The notes beneath the pieces are model-generated. The model did not search any database and was not told the origin of the DNA. It saw only the letters and a program-made list of their open reading frames with translations. This document shows positions 33,302 to 40,924 of a DNA stretch of 64,000 nucleotides, in pieces (within the stretch, counting starts at the first letter, position 1; each line of letters opens with the position of its first letter). Made by a program: the position numbers and the translations under genes. The stretch is taken from contig NZ_JASGIV010000001.1 of NCBI RefSeq assembly GCF_047654805.1, forward strand, positions 620,001-684,000. Direction: 5' to 3'. Origin of the DNA: Pelomonas sp047654805. GTDB lineage: Bacteria > Pseudomonadota > Gammaproteobacteria > Burkholderiales > Burkholderiaceae_C.

Positions 33302-35182
33302 ATGTCCATTGCCTCGTCCCAACTGAAATCCTTCGCCGCAGTCCTGCTGATCGCTGGAACCAGTCTGGCGACGGCGCAGACCAAGTGGCCAATCAACACC
33401 TGGGTGTTTACGTCGTTCAAAGGTAGCGGGGATGGTCTGCACTTGTCCACGAGCGAGGACGGACGCAACTGGAAGGACCTGGGGAAGCTCTACCTGAAGC
33501 CTGCCGTGGGTAGCGGCCTGATGCGGGATCCGCACCTGCTGCGCGGGCCGGACGGCATCTTCCGGCTAGTCTGGACCACTGGCTGGGAAGACAAGGGTAT
33601 CGGCTACGCCTCGTCCAACGACCTCGTGAACTGGTCTGTGCAGCAGTACCTGCCGCTGTTGGAGAAGGTCAAGGGCACGCAGAACGCGTGGGCGCCGGAG
33701 ACCTTCTTCGACGCGGCGAGTCAGCAGTACGTGATCACGTGGTCGTCCGATATCGACGGTCGGTTCGTCGAGACCAAGTCTACGGAGCGGATGAACAACC
33801 GCACCTACTTCGTCACAACGAAGGACTTCGCGACCTTCAGCGAACCTCAGCTGCTGATCGATCCGGGTTTCGACCACATTGACACGACCATCGTGAATAA
33901 CGGTAGCCGCTACATCGCGGTGTTTAAGGAAGGTGATCGCCAGAAGTCCAAGCAGTGGGGCGCAATCCGCTGGGCCGTCGCGGACGCTGCCCTTGGACCG
34001 TATCGCTTGATGCCAAATCCGCTGGTGGCCAGCAAGCGTGTCGAAGGTCCGACCCTGACCGTTTCAGGCAGCAAGGCAAGGCTGTACGTGGACTACTACG
34101 CCGATGGTCGCTATGGCGCTTTCGAGACCGGGGACTGGGTCACGTGGTCGGACGTGTCGGACAGCGTGGCTGTGTCCAAAGGCCAGCGACACGGGACCGT
34201 ATTGCCCGTGCCTGCGTGGCTGGCGAAGAACCTGGAGACTGCCGAGCCCTCCACCGCGCCTGTGCAGCCCGCGCCGGCGCCGCCGGCCGTGCTGGAGGGC
34301 TATACCGCCGACCCAGCCATTCGCGTGTTCGGCGACACCTACTACCTCTACCCGACCTCGGACAAGCCCAACTGGCAGACGACCGACTTCTCAGTCTGGT
34401 CGTCCAAGAATCTGGTCGACTGGAAGAACGAGGGCAAGATCCTTGACGTGGCCAACGACCTGAAGTGGGCCAACATCGAAGCCTGGGCACCGGACGTCAT
34501 TGAGCGAAACGGCACCTACTTCATGTACTTCTGCGCGCAGGGCTCCATCGGCGTCGCGACCGCCAAGTCGCCGCTCGGGCCTTTTGTCGACGCACTCGGC
34601 AAGCCCCTGATCGCCAAGGGCTCGGGCGTGCAGACCAACACCATCGACCCGTATCCGTTCATCGACGACGATGGCCAAGCCTATCTCTACTTTGGCAACG
34701 GAAAGCTGGGCAATGTCGTCAAGCTGAAGTCCGACATGGTGACTGTCGACGGACCGGTGCAGACCATCGCATTGAAGGACCATCGTGAAGGCGCCGTCGT
34801 GTTCAAGCGTGCGGGCAAGTACTACTTCATGTGGTCGATCGACGATGCGCGCAGCCCGGACTACCGCGTCGGCTGGGGAACGGCAGACTCGCCGCTTGGG
34901 CCTGTGACCTCGCCCGAGAATGGATTCATCGTCCTGCAGAGGAACGGGGTGGCGGTGGGCACGGCCCATCACAGTGTCGTGAATGTGCCGGGTACCGATC
35001 GCTGGTACGTGGCCTACCACCGCCATGCACTTCCGGAAGGTGGCGGCTTCCAGCGGCAGACGGTGTTGGCGAAGATGGAGTTCACGTCGGCCGGCGCGAT
35101 TCGCGCGATGGACCCGTTGCAGGTGCCATTCAAGGCCGGTGACGTGGGCGAGCCGCTCACCTACGGGCGCGGCCGGCCGTAG
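33302..35182 (+). CDS. Secreted tandem GH43-GH43 glycosidase
   Basis: A 626-residue exported protein. Residues 1-26 form a signal peptide (FAAVLLIAGTSLATAQ). The first five-bladed GH43-like domain (about 28-310) includes GLMRDPHLLRGPDGIFRLVWTTGW and NAWAPETFFDAASQQYVITWSS. A Pro/Ala linker (about 314-328) leads to a second GH43 domain with the usual triad: YTADPAIRVFGDTYYLYP (base Asp), NTIDPYPFIDDDGQAYLYFG (pKa-modulating Asp) and DHREGAVVFKRAGKYYFMWS (acid Glu). Such domains are mostly alpha-L-arabinofuranosidases, beta-xylosidases or galactanases. The ATG at 33302 has AAAGAGA 6 bases upstream and starts the signal peptide, so the long upstream frame is rejected. It probably removes arabinose side chains. 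Confidence 0.88.
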   Translation: MSIASSQLKSFAAVLLIAGTSLATAQTKWPINTWVFTSFKGSGDGLHLSTSEDGRNWKDLGKLYLKPAVGSGLMRDPHLLRGPDGIFRLVWTTGWEDKGIGYASSNDLVNWSVQQYLPLLEKVKGTQNAWAPETFFDAASQQYVITWSSDIDGRFVETKSTERMNNRTYFVTTKDFATFSEPQLLIDPGFDHIDTTIVNNGSRYIAVFKEGDRQKSKQWGAIRWAVADAALGPYRLMPNPLVASKRVEGPTLTVSGSKARLYVDYYADGRYGAFETGDWVTWSDVSDSVAVSKGQRHGTVLPVPAWLAKNLETAEPSTAPVQPAPAPPAVLEGYTADPAIRVFGDTYYLYPTSDKPNWQTTDFSVWSSKNLVDWKNEGKILDVANDLKWANIEAWAPDVIERNGTYFMYFCAQGSIGVATAKSPLGPFVDALGKPLIAKGSGVQTNTIDPYPFIDDDGQAYLYFGNGKLGNVVKLKSDMVTVDGPVQTIALKDHREGAVVFKRAGKYYFMWSIDDARSPDYRVGWGTADSPLGPVTSPENGFIVLQRNGVAVGTAHHSVVNVPGTDRWYVAYHRHALPEGGGFQRQTVLAKMEFTSAGAIRAMDPLQVPFKAGDVGEPLTYGRGRP

Positions 35183-35268
35183 GTATGATGCCTCTGTAGG
35201 TTGTTCACCCGTCCCGGACCTGGGAGGCTGTGGTTACCACATCATCGCCACTCAGGACAGGAAGACGG

Positions 35269-35845
35269 ATGAGCAGCCATAAGCATGCGCGATTGACTCG
35301 CGCTGATCGAACCCTGCTGGTCAACAGGGTGCTTCCGGAGGGCTGGACGGTGACTGCGGCAGCCCAAGCCGCAGGCGTGAGCCGACGTACCGCCTGCAAA
35401 TGGCTGGCCCGCTTCAGGACCAAAGGCCCGAGCGGACTGCTTGATCGCAGCTCCCGCCCGCACCGTAGCCCAGTGGCTTGTTCTGCCCGAGCAGGTGCGT
35501 CAGTTCGAACTGCGCCGTCGTGAGCGACTACTGTTGTAGCGCATCGCGCGTGACGCGGGCCGCAGCCTCGCCACCGTGGCGCGACATGTGGCCCGACTGG
35601 GTCTGAGTCGCTTGGCCTCGCTGCAGCCTGTGGAGCCGATCCGGCGCTACGAGCGTGAGCGGCCTGGCGAGCTGCTGCACATCGACACCAAGCGGCTCGG
35701 GCGCATCGAAGGAGTCGGCCACCGCATCACCGGCGACCACAAGCTCAACCGCCGCCGTGGCAAGGGCTGGTAGGCCGTGCACCTGACCATCGATGATCAC
35801 TCGCGCGTGTCCTTCGCGCGACTGCTGCCCGATGAGACCTCATGC
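35269..35845 (+). pseudogene. IS481-family transposase remnant
   Basis: The first frame (35269-35523) encodes the IS481 N-terminal helix-turn-helix: ARLTRADRTLLVNRVLPEGW, then AAQAAGVSRRTACKWLARFR and LLDRSSRPHRSP. A frameshift follows, and another frame (about 35534-35845) encodes a LATVARHVARLGLSRLA segment, the RPGELLHIDTKRLGRIEGVGHR motif with the first catalytic Asp and, after an in-frame stop at about 35771, HLTIDDHSRVSFARLLPDE. The catalytic Glu and C terminus are missing. The remnant separates the tandem GH43 gene from the LacI regulator. Confidence 0.8.
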
Positions 35846-36005
35846 AGCTGCGTGCAGAACAATGCGACCGGGAAACGCGGCAAGGTCACTGTTCCACCGA
35901 AAAGCGACTTCGCCCCACGACTTTCCTGCGCCCCTTGTCGGGCCGGCTCGCCGAAAGACTAACGCTCAGTCTGCCTCGATTGCCTCAATGCTGATCAACC
36001 GTTGT

Positions 36006-36022
36006 AGAGATCGATAACATCG
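36006..36022. promoter_or_regulatory. LacI-type operator, site A (regulator gene 1)
   Basis: AG-AGATCGATAACATCG contains the locus-wide ATCGATAACAT core (36010-36020) 24 bases before the start of the first LacI-family gene, in a position to mediate autoregulation. Confidence 0.65.
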
Positions 36023-36043
36023 GAACTTCAGTAAGAGGCCGTC

Positions 36044-37138
36044 ATGCCTCTGCGACAAGGCAAGGTGAAGATGACTGCTCCCACGAAGAATTCCGAAAGT
36101 ACGATGCCGTTTCGGCCCCGGGCTGGCTCCACGATGTGGGACGTGGCTAGGCATGCCGATGTATCGGCCATGACGGTGTCGCGGGTCATCAACGGCAAAG
36201 AAAACGTCAGCGATGCGACGCGCGAGAAGGTCATGCGTTCTATCCATGCGTTGGGCTATCGGGTCAATGTGGCAGCGCGTGCGGCCCGTGTCGGAACGTT
36301 GCGGATCGGTCTGCTTTACAGCAACCCCAGTGCCGCATTTCTCAGCGCATTCCTTGTCGGTGCGATGGCGCAATGCTCGCGTAGCGGTGCTGAGCTCCTT
36401 CTGGAAACTTGCGACGATCTCAAGAGTCAGCGAAAGGCCATTGATCGGCTGATTGCACATGGCGCAGACGGTGTACTGGTGCCGCCCCCGCTCTGTGATT
36501 CCCCCGCGGCGCTCAAGCGTTTGAGGGAGATATGCATGCCAACCGTTGCCGTAGCAACGGGCAAACCAGCGGCAAATGTGTCGGCCGTGCGCATCGACGA
36601 CTACGACGGCGCTCGCGCCATGACCAAGTACCTTCTGTCCCTGGGTCACACGGACATTGGATTCATCAAGGGCGATCCCGAGCATACGCCCGCACAACTG
36701 CGCTTCCAGGCGTTCCGGGACGCCATGCAAGGCGCCGGCCTGGTCGTTCCGGATCAACGGATCGTCCAAGGGATGTTCACCTACAGGTCTGGCCTGGATT
36801 CGGCCAGACGCCTGCTGGCCGGCAAATCACGGCCCACAGCGATCTTTGCGGCCAATGACGACATGGCGGCCGGTGCCATTGCCGTGGCTCACGGACTGCA
36901 CCTGCGGATTCCCGAGGACATAGCCATTGCCGGGTTTGATGACACGCCAGTCGCCACCACCGTCTGGCCTGGGCTCACGACCATCCATCAGCCCATCGGC
37001 GAGCTGGGCCGAGCCGCAGTGGAACTGGTGGTCGAGCAGGCCAAGGCCATGCGAGCTGGTGAGGCCTATGCCACGCGCCACGCGGTGCTGCCCTATCAGT
37101 TGGAGGTCCGCGAATCGACCGTGTCAGTCGCTGACTAG
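36044..37138 (+). CDS. LacI-family transcriptional regulator 1
   Basis: A 364-residue LacI/GalR-type repressor. The DNA-binding domain shows MWDVARHADVSAMTVSRVINGK and LGYRVNVAARAAR (hinge). The periplasmic-binding-protein-like effector domain shows IGLLYSNPSAAFLSAFLVGAM, then YLLSLGHTDIGFIKGD, AIFAANDDMAAGAIAVAHG and AIAGFDDTPVATTVWPGLTT. AGAGG lies 5 bases before the ATG at 36044; an alternative start at 36071 also has an AAGG upstream. An ATCGATAACAT operator precedes the gene, and the first TonB receptor gene follows. It resembles the second LacI protein at 56903-58042 closely, including the CDS-MQAL/CDSPAAL-like PPPLCDS segment. The ligand is probably a sugar from the degraded glycan. 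Confidence 0.92.
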   Translation: MPLRQGKVKMTAPTKNSESTMPFRPRAGSTMWDVARHADVSAMTVSRVINGKENVSDATREKVMRSIHALGYRVNVAARAARVGTLRIGLLYSNPSAAFLSAFLVGAMAQCSRSGAELLLETCDDLKSQRKAIDRLIAHGADGVLVPPPLCDSPAALKRLREICMPTVAVATGKPAANVSAVRIDDYDGARAMTKYLLSLGHTDIGFIKGDPEHTPAQLRFQAFRDAMQGAGLVVPDQRIVQGMFTYRSGLDSARRLLAGKSRPTAIFAANDDMAAGAIAVAHGLHLRIPEDIAIAGFDDTPVATTVWPGLTTIHQPIGELGRAAVELVVEQAKAMRAGEAYATRHAVLPYQLEVRESTVSVAD

Positions 37139-37336
37139 AAATTTGCTCGGGTACGCGAATGGCCCCGGAGGCGCCGGTCGGTGATGCGGCCGAGGTGGTT
37201 GAGTGCTCATCGGCGGCCGGCGCTCATGTGACGTCGCGTCGACATTGACGCTTGGGCGGAAGGGCCAGTGGCTCATGGGACATGGGCGACCACAATTGGC
37301 GGACTCGCCGGCTTGACATTGGCAGATTGAATAGGT

Positions 37337-37347
37337 ATGTTATCGAT
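37337..37347. promoter_or_regulatory. LacI-type operator, site B
   Basis: ATGTTATCGAT is the inverted form of the ATCGATAACAT core and lies upstream of the first TonB receptor, 123 bp from site C. Two inversely oriented sites at this spacing could support looping. Confidence 0.6.
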
Positions 37348-37456
37348 CACTGCATGTCGGTAAGATATCGCCAACTGCAAAAGCGACGGGCGTTGAAGAA
37401 GTACAGGCCTTGCATGAAGCCAGTGATGCTATTTCTGGCTAGGCGCGCTTTTAAAA

Positions 37457-37470
37457 GATATCGATAACAT
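37457..37470. promoter_or_regulatory. LacI-type operator, site C
   Basis: GAT-ATCGATAACAT, the best match to the core, lies 30 bases upstream of a short leader open frame and about 510 bases upstream of the receptor start codon. Confidence 0.65.
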
Positions 37471-37500
37471 AATGAATCGCTTAAGAGGGCGCTCTTGGCG

Positions 37501-37632
37501 ATGGAGACAAAGATGTGGATGAAAGCTGGAACAACCTGTTCAAGCGCCAAAACAGGTCAGGCCGTGGCAGCTTGCCTGATGGCTATGGCGTATCCGAGTG
37601 CCCACGGGCTGCTGCGTCGGCATCAGGAATGA
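37501..37632 (+). CDS. Possible 43-codon leader peptide
   Basis: An open frame starting ATGGAGACAAAG at 37501 and ending TGA at 37632 lies between operator C and the terminator-like hairpin. The product is METKMWMKAGTTC..., with a hydrophobic AVAACLMAMAYPSAHG centre that looks signal-peptide-like. It may be a leader peptide, the relic of an older receptor signal sequence, or chance. A small AAGAG-GGCG-CTCTT hairpin lies just before it. There is no strong ribosome binding site. Confidence 0.25.
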   Translation: METKMWMKAGTTCSSAKTGQAVAACLMAMAYPSAHGLLRRHQE

Positions 37633-37748
37633 GCTTGGTGAGGGCTCATGCGCCGGTTGGCACGAGGGCTATCGCGACCCGCTCTGCGCAGCGGCTTGCG
37701 GCGCCGCGATTTTGATCATCTCCGGGAGATTCTGCGGGATCTCCTTTA

Positions 37749-37777
37749 GGCCTCACTTGCAAGGTGGGGCCCTTTTT
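37749..37777 (+). terminator. Terminator-like hairpin in the receptor leader
   Basis: GGCCTCAC-TTGCAAG-GTGGGGCC forms an 8-bp stem (one G-T pair) followed by CTTTTT. It lies about 200 bases before the receptor start and after the operators, so it may attenuate transcription into the receptor operon. Confidence 0.5.
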
Positions 37778-37978
37778 ACACCTGAGGCGGGTGGGGATGC
37801 TCGGAACAGCGACTTCGCGCCTGCCTTGCCACATATGTAGCCGGGGCGGCCCGGCTAGTTGAAACCGTTCGGGTTGCGCGGTGACCTTTCGCCGTGCAAT
37901 CCGGGTGCTTCCTGTTAGACGCGCAGACATGCCTTGCTGCGGATACCTACAAACCCTAGAGACAAAGGACGTTGGACC

Positions 37979-40918
37979 ATGAAGAGAACGCTTGCACCAC
38001 TGCACTTCACGCTGCTGGCCCTCGCCGCCTCCCAGGCTTGCGGACAGACCGACAACAAGCTGGAGACCATTGTCGTCTCCGGCCTTCGGGCGAGTGCCCA
38101 GTCCTCGGTCGCGGTGAAGAAGAACGCGGTGGAAGTTGTGGATGCCATCACGGCCGAGGACGTGGGCAAGCTGCCTGATCCCAACGTCGCGGAGACGTTG
38201 ACGCGCATCCCGGGTGTCCAGGGCTACCGCTATGGCGGTGAAGGCGCGTCCCCAGTGGGGGTGGGGTCGGGCGTGACCATCCGCGGCTTGTCCGGGCAGA
38301 CCGGCTCGCAGGTCAATGGTCGCGCCTACTTCACGGCGGGGAGCCGCGAGTTCAATATTGAGTCCGCGATCCCCGGCATGATTGCTGGCATCGACGTCTA
38401 CAAGAATCCGACCGCTGAGCATGTCGAGGGAGGCATAGGTGGCCTGGTCAACATCCGCACCCGCAAGCCCAGCGAGTTCAAGTCCTTCACGGCCTCGTTG
38501 TCGACCTCGCAGCGTTGGAACGACATGGCCCGCAAGGCCGACCCTGAACTCTTCGGTCTCGTGGCCAACCGTTTCGATCTGGGTGGTGGGCAGCGCATCG
38601 GGGTCCTAGCCGCTGGCGTCTACCAGAAGAGCACGGGTCGTTCCGACAGCACGCCCGCCAACGGCGGCGCCACGCTCAGGCGCGTCGTGCGAGCGGACAC
38701 GGCAGAGTACGCAACGCTGGCGGCGGCGAACTCGGCCAATGATCCCAGCAAGGCCATGGCGGCCTACGTCGGCCGCACGGACGTCAGCTATCTGGCGAGC
38801 GTGCCGACCCTGGCCACCTCGTCCAGCGTGGGGGCGAACACGCCGAACACGGCGGGCCTCACGGCCGAGCAGATCGGCAACATCATCGCGGCTCCCGCCT
38901 ACTCGAACCCGCTGTTCGAAGAGACCATCAAGCGCACCCGCAAAGGCCTTAGCCTGGCCGCCGACTACCGTGCGAGCGACGCGCTGCGCTTCTATGCGGA
39001 GTACGACTACACCTACTACCAGTACAACCAGAACTACCGTGCGCTGGGTGTGACCGACGGCGCGAACGTGCAGAACCTGCAGCTCACGCCCTTCAACCTG
39101 ACGGAGGGGCTCGCCAACCGCAACAGCAATGGCGGCAGCGACGACGTCCTGGTGAGCAAGCGGCTGCTGAGCGGCTCCTTCCTGAATTCAACGTTCAACA
39201 CCACGGCCAACAATGTGCGGCAGCCCTATGAGACCGGCATTGCCGCAGGCGGCGTGGAATGGCGTGCGACCGAGCGGCTCGACCTAAAGGCCGACGTCAA
39301 CGTCATTAAGGCGACCAAGCGAGGCGAGGGCCCCTTCGCGACAACGAACTCGGCCCCAGGGGTTTACTGGACTGTCAATCGTGTGGCCGACGGGACACCG
39401 CACACCATGACCTTCAGCGGGCCGGATGTGAATGATCCGAAGAACTACGTGTTCAATACGTTCTCTGCGGGCACGCACGAGCTGTTCGACGACAAGGGCT
39501 ATGCCGGCGCTTTCTCCGGTGCCTACCGCCTGGACGAAGGCTTCATCAGCAAGCTGAAGTTTGGTGCGCGCCTGGCGTCGCAACAGAGCCTGTACACGGT
39601 GACCAGCACGCCCGACGGCCGGCTCACGACGGACGGCCTGGCCTTGGCGGCCAACGGGTCCAATGCGATTAACGTCGGCAGCCGCACGGGTCTGATCGTC
39701 TACGCGCCGACCAATGGCATGGGCGGAACGGCAGGCTATGCCGGCGGCTTCCCGGTGTACGACGCCGAGCAGCTCACCGGCGACCAGGCCCGGGCTGCCT
39801 TCCCGGCCTCCAACATCAGCCCGCTGTCCGCTCAGACTGAGATCCTGGCCTCGCGCCGCTTCCTGAAGGAGCGCACGCTGGCGGGCTACGTCATGGGTGA
39901 ATTCAGCGCATACGACGATCGCCTGCGCGGCAACTTCGGGGTTCGGGTGGTGCAGACGCACAGCCGCGCCGTGGCTCGCGTTGCCAACAACTTGACCTCG
40001 CCGGTCAGCTACCCCGAGGTGGAGCGCACGACGTCCTACACCAATGTGCTGCCCTCGGTGAACGTCATCTACGACCTGACCGACGACACCCTGCTGCGCC
40101 TGGCCTACGGCAAGGGCCTGACGCGCGCACCCATCGACCAGCTCAACCCCAGCCAGATCGTCAACCAGGTCAACGGCACGGGCACTCAGGGCAATGCGGA
40201 GCTGAAGCCGCTGACCGCCGACAGCGTCGACGTCTCATTCGAGAAGTACTTCAACAAGACGAACTATGCGGCGCTGGGGCTGTTCAACAAGCAAATCAAG
40301 GGCTTCGTCAACGGCATCGCCGAGTGTCAGACGGTGGCCACCGCGCCCGCGTACAGCGGCACCTTTGCCAACGGCTGCTCGAACGGCCAATACGCCATCA
40401 CGCGTTCGGTCAACGCCGAGAGCGGCTATGTCCGCGGGGTCGAGCTGTCCGGCCAGTGGTTCTTCGGCGATGGGCTGCTGAAGAACTTTGGTGCCGCCGG
40501 CTCGTACACCTATGTGACGACGTCCAACCCGATCAACTTCGGGACGGCGCAGGCGCCACGCATCGTGGAGACGCCGCAGCCGATGCAGTCCAAGCACAAC
40601 TTCAGTCTGACGGGTCTGTACGAGGACAGCCGGCTCTCGGCGCGCGTGGTCTACACCTGGCGTTCGGAATCCGTCCTGTTTGGGGTGTCGGTCAATCCGA
40701 TCGACGGCCGCTACATCGGGGCCTACGGCATCCTGGACGGCTCCCTCAACTACAAGGTGACGGACGCCCTGACGCTGACCTTCAATGCCTCCAACCTGAC
40801 CAACAAGGGCCTGGATCGCTTTGTAGGCGAGCCCGGCGCCTACCAGACCGGCATCGAGCGTCAGCACTACCTGAATGGCAGGACTTACGCAGTAGGCCTG
40901 CGCTACAAGTTCGACTGA
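37979..40918 (+). CDS. TonB-dependent outer-membrane receptor 1
   Basis: A 979-residue receptor. The signal peptide is residues 1-23 (LLALAASQACGQ). A TonB-box-like ETIVVSG follows near residue 30, then the plug domain (AITAEDVGKLPDPNVAETLTRIPGVQ, then VTIRGLSGQTGSQVNGRAYF and IDVYKNPTAEHVEGGIGG), then a 22-strand barrel ending in GLRYKFD. The plug sequence VGKLPDPNVAE is typical of the proteobacterial carbohydrate-type receptors. The protein would import oligosaccharides across the outer membrane with energy from TonB. It is the first gene after the leader with operators B and C and is followed 6 bases later by the lyase gene. The start at 37979 begins the signal peptide. Confidence 0.93.
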   Translation: MKRTLAPLHFTLLALAASQACGQTDNKLETIVVSGLRASAQSSVAVKKNAVEVVDAITAEDVGKLPDPNVAETLTRIPGVQGYRYGGEGASPVGVGSGVTIRGLSGQTGSQVNGRAYFTAGSREFNIESAIPGMIAGIDVYKNPTAEHVEGGIGGLVNIRTRKPSEFKSFTASLSTSQRWNDMARKADPELFGLVANRFDLGGGQRIGVLAAGVYQKSTGRSDSTPANGGATLRRVVRADTAEYATLAAANSANDPSKAMAAYVGRTDVSYLASVPTLATSSSVGANTPNTAGLTAEQIGNIIAAPAYSNPLFEETIKRTRKGLSLAADYRASDALRFYAEYDYTYYQYNQNYRALGVTDGANVQNLQLTPFNLTEGLANRNSNGGSDDVLVSKRLLSGSFLNSTFNTTANNVRQPYETGIAAGGVEWRATERLDLKADVNVIKATKRGEGPFATTNSAPGVYWTVNRVADGTPHTMTFSGPDVNDPKNYVFNTFSAGTHELFDDKGYAGAFSGAYRLDEGFISKLKFGARLASQQSLYTVTSTPDGRLTTDGLALAANGSNAINVGSRTGLIVYAPTNGMGGTAGYAGGFPVYDAEQLTGDQARAAFPASNISPLSAQTEILASRRFLKERTLAGYVMGEFSAYDDRLRGNFGVRVVQTHSRAVARVANNLTSPVSYPEVERTTSYTNVLPSVNVIYDLTDDTLLRLAYGKGLTRAPIDQLNPSQIVNQVNGTGTQGNAELKPLTADSVDVSFEKYFNKTNYAALGLFNKQIKGFVNGIAECQTVATAPAYSGTFANGCSNGQYAITRSVNAESGYVRGVELSGQWFFGDGLLKNFGAAGSYTYVTTSNPINFGTAQAPRIVETPQPMQSKHNFSLTGLYEDSRLSARVVYTWRSESVLFGVSVNPIDGRYIGAYGILDGSLNYKVTDALTLTFNASNLTNKGLDRFVGEPGAYQTGIERQHYLNGRTYAVGLRYKFD

Positions 40919-40924
40919 CGAGAC

